Source: Bacillota bacterium
Lineage (GTDB): Bacteria > Bacillota > Clostridia > DSM-8532
Length of the DNA: 5,958 bases
Reading direction: 5' to 3'
Assembly: GCA_023446675.1 (NCBI GenBank)
Contig: JAEXPO010000480.1
Coordinates: 1-5,958, forward strand
Made by a program: the position numbers and the translations under genes. The notes below the pieces were generated by a model that did not search any database, was not told where the DNA came from, and worked only from the letters and a program-made list of their open reading frames with translations. Positions within the stretch are counted from its first letter, which is position 1; the number at the start of each line of letters is the position of its first letter. Of the stretch, positions 1-5,587 are shown in pieces.

Positions 1-466
1 GCAGATCGGAGAAAAACTGTTCCTCCAGCATGGGAACAATTTCTTTATACCGTTTTTGAATTTCCCGCTGTGCGATTTTAGTTGCATTTTCCCTGTCAAG
101 CTTTTCCCTTATTTGAGAAAATACCTCAATAATGCGATCGATATCCGTAGGCTTTAAAAGATAATGCTCCACATTGAATTCCACTGCCTTTTTGGCATAC
201 TCGAATTCCTTGTGGCCGCTTATAATGACCACCTTCACACCCGGCTTGTTTCTGTAAAGATACTCCGCCAACTCAAGCCCTGAAACCTGGGCCATGAGGA
301 TATCGGTAAGCACAATATCCACATCGTTTTTCCCGATATAATCAATGGTTTCCTTACCGTCTTCAAAGGAGGCGATTAAATCAAAGCCCAAATCATACCA
401 GTCGATAAGCTCTGCCAACCCCTGCCGGATCTCTTTTTCGTCATCGACAACCACCAATTTGTACAT
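1..466 (-). CDS. Response regulator, YesN/AraC type, N-terminal part (runs off left edge)
   Basis: This is the first 155 residues of a two-component response regulator, a cytoplasmic transcription factor switched on by phosphorylation from a sensor histidine kinase. The receiver domain covers about residues 2-120. The acidic pair is D8/D9 after the hydrophobic strand KLVVV, the likely phospho-acceptor is D55 in 'VLTDILMA', the switch residue is S83 in 'VIISGHKEFEYA', and the invariant lysine is K105 in 'YLLKPTD'. 'GHKEFEYAKKAVE' and 'LLKPTD' are typical of the YesN subfamily, which normally continues through a helical linker to a C-terminal AraC-type helix-turn-helix. That part lies outside the window, so the family name rests on the receiver alone. 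Residues 120-155 are charged and helical, as expected of the linker. The ATG at 466-464 has only a weak Shine-Dalgarno (GGATGG on the minus strand). The proline usual after 'M' in D-x-x-M-P is alanine (A59). The gene is divergent from the acyl-CoA ligase operon. Confidence 0.9.
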   Translation of the reverse strand, partial: MYKLVVVDDEKEIRQGLAELIDWYDLGFDLIASFEDGKETIDYIGKNDVDIVLTDILMAQVSGLELAEYLYRNKPGVKVVIISGHKEFEYAKKAVEFNVEHYLLKPTDIDRIIEVFSQIREKLDRENATKIAQREIQKRYKEIVPMLEEQFFSDL

Positions 467-497
467 AAGCCATCCACCCCGTCACAGCATCCGTAAG

Positions 498-525
498 CAT
501 AACGTGATGATTTTATCATAACACG
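498..525. repeat. Short direct repeat and small palindrome over the response-regulator -10 box
   Basis: CATAACGTG at 498-506 recurs as CATAACACG at 517-525 (7 of 9 identical), with starts 19 bases apart, close to two helical turns. Between and overlapping them, 507-519 reads ATGATTTTATCAT, a palindrome with perfect 5-base arms around a 3-base centre. Together they bracket the predicted -10 box of the minus-strand promoter. AraC-type regulators often bind direct repeats about two turns apart, so autoregulation by the adjacent gene is conceivable. In an AT-rich promoter this could also be chance. Confidence 0.3.
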
Positions 526-539
526 CCTGCAAAAACCAA
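510..539 (-). promoter_or_regulatory. Predicted sigma-A promoter for the response regulator gene
   Basis: Read on the minus strand, TTGGTT (539-534) is followed after 18 bases by TAAAAT (515-510). This gives a predicted start near base 503 and a leader of roughly 37 bases before the ATG at 466. The -35 is a moderate match and the -10 a good one. It is the best-placed pair in the divergent region for this gene, but the call is by eye only. Confidence 0.45.
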
Positions 540-544
540 GAATG

Positions 545-583
545 AATACGTGTGAAGGCTTTTGTTGTTTTCGCAAACGTATT
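545..583. promoter_or_regulatory. Inverted repeat around the operon -35 box, candidate operator
   Basis: AATACGTGTG at 545-554 and CAAACGTATT at 574-583 are inverted copies of each other, matching at 9 of 10 positions, with the outer 7 bases perfect. The arm centres are 29 bases apart, close to three helical turns. The right arm fills part of the spacer between the predicted -35 (565-570) and -10 (588-593) and the left arm lies just upstream, so a protein bound to both would cover the promoter. The region is upstream of the predicted transcription start, so an RNA hairpin is not the likely explanation. The cognate regulator is unknown. Confidence 0.4.
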
Positions 584-593
584 AAAGTATAAT
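565..593 (+). promoter_or_regulatory. Predicted sigma-A promoter for the acyl-CoA ligase operon
   Basis: A perfect TATAAT at 588-593 lies 17 bases after TTGTTT at 565-570 (first three bases match TTGACA). The predicted start is near base 600. This would give a leader of about 85 bases to the ATG at 686 and is the only strong -10 seen ahead of the three-gene cluster. Confidence 0.6.
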
Positions 594-599
594 ATTCAC

Positions 600-685
600 G
601 TTAAATAAAACATGCCCTGGTAGGGATCTGCCTTGCTTTATTCACAAATCCCTTCAGAGCCGGATGAGAAAAGGATGACAGGAAC
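600..685 (+). other. Predicted 5' leader of the operon mRNA
   Basis: This stretch of about 85 bases lies between the predicted transcription start and the ligase ATG. It holds a tiny CCCT/AGGG hairpin (615-618 with 622-625) and a four-codon reading frame, ATG at 664 to TGA at 676-678 (Met-Arg-Lys-Gly). The AAGG at 671-674 is 11 bases before the ATG at 686, rather far. A second AGGA at 680-683 is too close, leaving 2 bases. Initiation therefore looks weak compared with the two downstream genes. No riboswitch fold or terminator hairpin with a U-tract was recognised. Confidence 0.3.
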
Positions 686-2449
686 ATGGGAAAACCGCAG
701 AGGTATTACGAGGTTCGGAAAATTGACAATTTAAAGGATCTTATCCGTCAGAGTGCGGATATTTACGGCGACCTTGACGCTTTTCTTGTGAAAAGCCGGG
801 ACGGAGCAAAGCTTCGCAATGTGAGCTTCAGACAGTTTCAGAATGAAATCGCTGCCCTTGGAACAGCCCTGGTAAGCCTGGGCCTCAAGGATAAAATGAT
901 TGCCATAATCAGCGAAAACCGGTACGAATGGTGCCTGTCCTACCTTTCCGTCACCAATGGCACCGGGGTGGTGGTTCCTCTTGACAAGGAGCTGCCTGAA
1001 AACGAAATCGGCTCCCTATTGGAGCGCAGCGACGCCAGCGCCATATTCTGCTCCAATGACTATGTGGAAACCCTTTTATCCAAGAAGCAGGAGCTTAAGT
1101 ATCTGGAGCATATTATTTCCTTTGATGGGGAGAAAAGCGAAAACGGCGTACTTTCCCTTGCGGATCTCCTTGCCCGGGGCAAAGCTCTGGTGGACAAGGG
1201 CGATACCTCCTTTACAAAAGCCGCCATTAACAATGACGCTCTGGGGATGCTCCTTTTCACCTCCGGCACCACGGAGCAGTCCAAGGGCGTTATGCTCAGC
1301 CACACCAATGTGGCCTCGGACATCATGTTTGTTTCCAAGCTTATCTATGCCGACAACAACGACCTCATCATGTCCATACTGCCTCTTCATCACACCTACG
1401 AGTGCACGGCGGGCTTTTTAACCATGGTTTATCTGGGAGTTACCATCTGCTTTTGTGAAGGCCTCCGCCATATTACAAGAAACCTTCAGGAATACAAGCC
1501 AACCATGATGATGAGCGTTCCTCTTATCCTGGAAAATGTTTACACCAAGGTTATAAAAAAAGCTCAGAAGGAAAACCGGTATCCGGCCCTGCGCTTTGGT
1601 ATTTTCGCCGCAAGCCTTCTTATGAAGCTTAATATTGATATACGCCATCAGCTTTTCCGTGAGGTTATCGATAATCTGGGGGGAAATCTTCGTCTGATCA
1701 TTTCCGGCGCGGCCGCCTTGAACCCAAGGGTGTCCCGCTCCTTAAGAGCCATGGGCTTTAACATCATGCAGGGCTATGGACTTACCGAATGCTCCCCCAT
1801 TGTTTCTGTCAACCGCCTTGATTATTACAGGGACGAATCCGCGGGGCTTCCCTTTTCGGATATTGAGGTTGCCATAGATAATCCGGGACCCGACGGTATT
1901 GGTGAAATTAAAATCAAGGGCGCCATTGTTATGCTGGGCTACTACAAAAATCCTGAGGCAACAGCGGCAGTACTTAGGGACGGATGGTTTTATACCGGCG
2001 ACAATGGGTATATTGACGCTAAAGGCTTTCTATATATCTCCGGACGCAAAAAAAATGTTATTGTTACGAAAAACGGAAAAAATATCTTTCCGGAGGATGT
2101 TGAGCTTTACTTAAATAAAAGCGAATACATAAAGGAATCACTGGTTTACGGTGTTGACAGCGATGATAACGAGGACACCCTGGTTTGCGCCAAGATTGTT
2201 CCCAATATGGAGGTTCTGGTTGAAAAATTTGGCCGGGTGCCTGTTCCGGAGGAGCTCTATAAAATCATTAAGCAGGAAGTTTTAAAGGTAAACAAAAAGC
2301 TTTCCGGCTATAAAAAGGTGCGGCACTTTGAAATTCGTGAGGGTGAATTTGAAAAAACCACCACCAAGAAGATTAAGCGCCAGGTTGAGCTGGTATCTCT
2401 CAAACGCATCAGCGATATGTTTAAGGTTATCAATAAGAGCGGAAAATAG
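686..2449 (+). CDS. Long-chain fatty acid--CoA ligase-like AMP-forming synthetase
   Basis: This is an ANL-superfamily adenylating enzyme, 587 residues, most like long-chain acyl-CoA synthetases, which activate a fatty acid with ATP to acyl-AMP and then transfer it to CoA. It is cytoplasmic with no signal peptide. Core motifs appear in order: A3 phosphate loop 'FTSGTTEQSKGV' (191-202), A4 'LPLHHTYE' (232-239), A5 'GYGLTE' (363-368), A7 'GWFYTGD' (433-439), A8 hinge 'SGRKKNVIVTKNGKNIFPED' (452-471), and the C-terminal A10 segment 'FEKTTTKKIKR' (555-565), where K562 aligns with the catalytic lysine. All residues needed for activity seem present. The phosphate loop departs from the common TSGTTG-x-PKG by carrying Glu and Ser. 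In-frame stop TGA at 665-667 and no other start codon before 686 fix the ATG; its Shine-Dalgarno is poorly spaced. It is the first gene of a likely three-gene operon. The substrate is not proven: a fatty acid is likely, but an aryl or other acyl acid cannot be excluded. Confidence 0.88.
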   Translation: MGKPQRYYEVRKIDNLKDLIRQSADIYGDLDAFLVKSRDGAKLRNVSFRQFQNEIAALGTALVSLGLKDKMIAIISENRYEWCLSYLSVTNGTGVVVPLDKELPENEIGSLLERSDASAIFCSNDYVETLLSKKQELKYLEHIISFDGEKSENGVLSLADLLARGKALVDKGDTSFTKAAINNDALGMLLFTSGTTEQSKGVMLSHTNVASDIMFVSKLIYADNNDLIMSILPLHHTYECTAGFLTMVYLGVTICFCEGLRHITRNLQEYKPTMMMSVPLILENVYTKVIKKAQKENRYPALRFGIFAASLLMKLNIDIRHQLFREVIDNLGGNLRLIISGAAALNPRVSRSLRAMGFNIMQGYGLTECSPIVSVNRLDYYRDESAGLPFSDIEVAIDNPGPDGIGEIKIKGAIVMLGYYKNPEATAAVLRDGWFYTGDNGYIDAKGFLYISGRKKNVIVTKNGKNIFPEDVELYLNKSEYIKESLVYGVDSDDNEDTLVCAKIVPNMEVLVEKFGRVPVPEELYKIIKQEVLKVNKKLSGYKKVRHFEIREGEFEKTTTKKIKRQVELVSLKRISDMFKVINKSGK

Positions 2450-2479
2450 GGAGCCTTACTTTAACATAAAAGGAGCTTT

Positions 2480-3310
2480 ATGTTTAAAAGCACTTTCCAC
2501 TCCCACAGCGCCTACGACGACGGTCGGGAGGGACTTGAGGATTATATTTTATCTGCCGTTTCCAAAAGCTTCAGTGCCTTTGGCTTTTCGGGGCACGCTC
2601 CTGTCCCCTTCTTCACCGGCTGGAATATGAAGGAAGAGGATCTTCCCCGCTATATGGAAGAAGCGAAGGGGCTGAAGGCCAAATACGGCTCGCAAATCGA
2701 TATCTATACAGGCCTCGAAGCGGATTTTTACCCCGGCTGCCAGGATTATCGCAAGGTAAGCGGCATGAATTACACCATCGGTGCGGTCCATTTCATACAC
2801 CATCCGGAATCGGGACGCTACCTGGCGCTGGATGGTAGCCGACAGGAATTTGAAGAGACTATGAACCTGCTTTACCGGGGAAAAATCCGGGGCCTTGTGG
2901 AGGACTATTACGGGTTACTTAGGGAAATGCTTCTAAAGATGCCACCTGCCATATTGGCACATATGGACATCATCCGGAAAAACAACGGCGAAGGCCGCTA
3001 TTTTACCGAGGAGGAGCCCTGGTACAGGGAGGCTGTTTTAAATACTCTGGAAATCCTGTCCCTGTCCCAAACCGTTTTGGAGGTCAATACCGGAGGCATG
3101 GCCCGGGGCTACACAAAAACCCCCTACCCCAGTCCCTGGATTTTAAAGCAGTGTCTGGAAATGGGTATTCCGATTATGGTTAACTCGGACACCCACCACC
3201 CGGACACCGTGGACTATTACTATAGCGAGACCTATGAGCTGCTTAAGTTTATAGGCTTTAAATCCCAGCGTGTCCTGTACCGGGGGAAATGGTGCGATGT
3301 CCCACTTTAG
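2480..3310 (+). CDS. PHP-domain phosphoesterase, histidinol-phosphatase (HisJ/HisK) family
   Basis: A 276-residue PHP-superfamily metal-dependent phosphoesterase of about the length usual for the HisJ/HisK histidinol-phosphatase family, which removes phosphate from L-histidinol phosphate. Metal ligands of the trinuclear site can be read along the chain: H7 and H9 in 'TFHSHSAYDDG', H39 in 'SGHAP', E80 in 'TGLEADF', H104 in 'GAVHFIHHP', H161 in 'LAHMDIIRK', and D237/H239 in 'VNSDTHHPD'. 'EVNTGGMARG' (201-210) and 'PYPSPWIL' (215-222) are also typical of this family. An AAAGGAG at 2469-2475 sits 4 bases before the ATG. It begins 30 bases after the ligase stop and ends 21 bases before the fusion gene. 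No histidine-biosynthesis gene is visible, so the true substrate could be another phosphate ester. PHP enzymes also include the CpsB-type phosphotyrosine phosphatases of capsule operons, although the motifs here fit the histidinol-phosphatase branch better. Confidence 0.85.
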   Translation: MFKSTFHSHSAYDDGREGLEDYILSAVSKSFSAFGFSGHAPVPFFTGWNMKEEDLPRYMEEAKGLKAKYGSQIDIYTGLEADFYPGCQDYRKVSGMNYTIGAVHFIHHPESGRYLALDGSRQEFEETMNLLYRGKIRGLVEDYYGLLREMLLKMPPAILAHMDIIRKNNGEGRYFTEEEPWYREAVLNTLEILSLSQTVLEVNTGGMARGYTKTPYPSPWILKQCLEMGIPIMVNSDTHHPDTVDYYYSETYELLKFIGFKSQRVLYRGKWCDVPL

Positions 3311-3331
3311 GAATGCGGAGAGGAATCTTTC

Positions 3332-5587
3332 ATGAAAGTCATTCACCTTATCGGCGGCGGAGATGAAGGCGGCGCCAAAAGTCATGTCCTTCAGCTTGTT
3401 AAAGAGCTGGGAAAGCATATTGAAGTGACCCTTGTAAGCTACAGAAAGGGGCCCTTTCATGAGGATGCCGTTAAAATGGGCATTGATGCCCGGGTTATTC
3501 ATTCGGGCAACATTTTCCTGGATTTCAGGCGTACCTTGAAAATTGTCAGTGAAGGGGGCTACACCCTTATTCACTCCCATGGCGCCAAAGCCAATATGAT
3601 TGCCTCCGTGCTGAAAAAAGCCACCGGTCTGCCGGCGGTGACCACGGTTCACAGCGATTACAAGCTGGATTATATGCACAGTCTTGCCAAGCGCTTCTCC
3701 TTTGGCGTTATCAACCGGATAGCCTTAAGGCGTATTGACTATCATGTGAGTGTTTCAAATAATTTCAAGGAAATGCTTATTAAGCGCGGCTTTAATCCCC
3801 AGCGCATTTTTTCCGTTTACAATGGCATTGATTTTGAAAATCCCATTCCGCCCTGCACCCGAACCGAGTTCTTCCGTCAGTTCGCCATTCCCTTTCCCGA
3901 GGACTGTGTCCTTATGGGAATTCTGGCAAGGCTTCATCCTGTTAAGGATCATGAAACCTTTTTGAGAGCGGCTTCTGTTGCGGCCAAGGCCAACCCGAAG
4001 GCCTATTTTCTCATATGCGGGCCGGGTGATGAAATGAAGGCCCAGCTCCAGGCCCTTTCAAGAGAGCTTGGAATTGGTGACAGGGTATGGTTTACGGGTA
4101 TGGTGCAAAAGCCCTTCGACTATTTCCAGGCCATCGATATTAATGTCCTTACCTCCTTAAGCGAGAGCTTTCCCTATGTTATTCTGGAGGGAGCCCGTTT
4201 TTCAAGAGCCACGGTAAGCACCCGTGTGGGCGGGCTTGCCGATCTGATTGAAACCGGGGTCAACGGTTACCTTGCCGAGCCCCGGGACTGGAAAACCCTT
4301 GGCTCCCAGCTTTCCGAGCTTTCCCTCAACAGGGAGCGCCGGGAGGAAATGGGCCGGCTCCTCCATGAAAAGGCGGAAACCTATTTTTCTTTAAAAAGCA
4401 TGTGTGCAACCCAGCTTTCCATCTACAACCGGATTATCAGGATAGAGAAAAATGTCCGACAGGACGGAAAGTGCTACGATGTGGCCATCCTTGGCTATTA
4501 CGGCTATAAAAACAGCGGAGACGAGGCTATTTTAAAATCCATTCTGGACGCCTTCCGGGGTATTCATCCGGATCTTACTTATGTGGTCTTTTCCAAAAAT
4601 CCCAAAGAAACCATGCGTCATTTTCAGGTGGCTTCCGTGAAACGCTTCAATCTTTTAAAGGTCGCCCGTACCCTGAAGCACAGCCGGCTTTTCCTTGCCG
4701 GAGGCGGAAGCCTCATACAGGACAATACCTCTACCCGATCCATCCTTTATTATCTGGCAGTGCTCCACATGGCTACCCGTATGAAAACCAAAACCATGCT
4801 TTTTTCCAATGGTATCGGGCCTATTAAAAGACCTTTCAATCGAAAGCTTTCCGCCAGGGTCTTAAATGCCCTTAACGCCATAAGCCTTCGTGATCCCATT
4901 TCCTTCGAGGAAATCAAGCAGCTTGGCATCAGCTTACCTCATATTTATGTGACCTCCGATCCCGCCATTCTTCTGGAGCCTGCGGAAAACGGCCAGGTTC
5001 ACCGGCTTTTTGAGGCGGAAGGCCTTCCTGAGGACAAGCCCTTAATTGGCATTTCTATTCGTAAATGGCGGGATTCCGGCTATGTGAGCCAAATCGCAGC
5101 CATTGCGGATTATTGTTCGGAAAAGCTGGGTGCCTTTCCGGTATTTATCCCCATGCAATTTTCCTCAGATTATGAAATTTCCCAGGTTGTGGCTAAGCGT
5201 ATGAAAAGGCCCAGCCGGGTTATAAAAAACATTTATCCCCCCGAGGTGCTGCTGGGCTTTACAGGCAGGCTGGAGCTTTTGATCGGCATGCGCCTTCACT
5301 CCCTTATTTATGCGGCTAGCCAGTGTATTCCCATGGCGGGCCTGGTGTATGAGCCCAAGGTGGATGCTTTTCTGGCGGAAATTAACCAGCCCTCCGCAGG
5401 AAGTGTGGAGGCTTTGGATGTGGGAGAGGTCACAGCCCTTTTGGAGGACATCTGGCGCAGCCGGTCTGAAATTCGGGATAAGCTTGCCCAATCCAAAATA
5501 CGTCTAAGCATTATGGCCCGTAAAAACATAGAAACCGCCTACGAAATGCTGGCGGTTCCCGATGCTTCACGGCAGGAGAAAATTTAA
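3332..5587 (+). CDS. Fusion: GT4 glycosyltransferase + CsaB-type polysaccharide pyruvyl transferase
   Basis: A 751-residue two-domain cytoplasmic protein. Residues 1 to about 370 form a GT-B fold family 4 glycosyltransferase: Gly-rich loop 'IGGGDEGGAKSHV' (7-19), 'HSHGAKAN' (81-88), 'LARLHPVKD' with R200 and K205, 'CGPGDE' (229-234), and the E-x7-E pair E278/E286 in 'SESFPYVILE', then 'VGGLADLIETGVNGYL'. Residues 381 to about 740 form a CsaB pyruvyl transferase: 'GYYGYKNSGDEAIL' (388-401), 'AGGGSLIQD' (456-464), 'SNGIGP' (492-497), 'SDPAILL' (542-548), 'GISIRKW' (573-579), 'IGMRLHSLIYAA' with H656, and 'YEPKVDAFL'. CsaB moves pyruvate from phosphoenolpyruvate to a wall-polysaccharide sugar as a ketal, which SLH domains recognise; the GT4 part would add a sugar from a nucleotide sugar. 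A short linker (about 371-380) joins them with no frame break. AGGA at 3321-3324 lies 7 bases before the ATG. No signal peptide or membrane segment was seen. Free-standing CsaB is usually about 350-380 residues, so this is about double length. Sugar donor and acceptor are unknown. Confidence 0.9.
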   Translation: MKVIHLIGGGDEGGAKSHVLQLVKELGKHIEVTLVSYRKGPFHEDAVKMGIDARVIHSGNIFLDFRRTLKIVSEGGYTLIHSHGAKANMIASVLKKATGLPAVTTVHSDYKLDYMHSLAKRFSFGVINRIALRRIDYHVSVSNNFKEMLIKRGFNPQRIFSVYNGIDFENPIPPCTRTEFFRQFAIPFPEDCVLMGILARLHPVKDHETFLRAASVAAKANPKAYFLICGPGDEMKAQLQALSRELGIGDRVWFTGMVQKPFDYFQAIDINVLTSLSESFPYVILEGARFSRATVSTRVGGLADLIETGVNGYLAEPRDWKTLGSQLSELSLNRERREEMGRLLHEKAETYFSLKSMCATQLSIYNRIIRIEKNVRQDGKCYDVAILGYYGYKNSGDEAILKSILDAFRGIHPDLTYVVFSKNPKETMRHFQVASVKRFNLLKVARTLKHSRLFLAGGGSLIQDNTSTRSILYYLAVLHMATRMKTKTMLFSNGIGPIKRPFNRKLSARVLNALNAISLRDPISFEEIKQLGISLPHIYVTSDPAILLEPAENGQVHRLFEAEGLPEDKPLIGISIRKWRDSGYVSQIAAIADYCSEKLGAFPVFIPMQFSSDYEISQVVAKRMKRPSRVIKNIYPPEVLLGFTGRLELLIGMRLHSLIYAASQCIPMAGLVYEPKVDAFLAEINQPSAGSVEALDVGEVTALLEDIWRSRSEIRDKLAQSKIRLSIMARKNIETAYEMLAVPDASRQEKI

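Noticed and set aside
376..576. Minus-strand frame of 66 codons starting upstream of the response regulator
   Set aside because: It runs into the well-supported regulator gene in another frame, has no recognisable domain, and would cover the regulator's predicted promoter.
1060..1393. Two minus-strand frames (92 and 105 codons) opposite the ligase
   Set aside because: Antisense shadows without ribosome binding site or family signature.
957..1421. 154-codon plus-strand frame within the ligase gene
   Set aside because: Pro/Ser/Trp-rich out-of-frame shadow of the ligase, which has conserved motifs throughout this region.
2452..2477. Possible hairpin hiding the ribosome binding site of the PHP gene
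   Set aside because: AGCCTT can pair only with AAGG plus CT across a two-base bulge; too weak to propose, and there is no U-tract for a terminator.
3143..3679. 178-codon minus-strand frame spanning the end of the PHP gene and the start of the fusion gene
   Set aside because: The longest antisense frame, but both opposing genes have full domain support and the translation resembles no family; codon bias of the sense genes explains the lack of stops.
5165..5529. Minus-strand frames opposite the CsaB half
   Set aside because: Antisense shadows; the plus frame holds the conserved GMRLHS and YEPKV motifs here.
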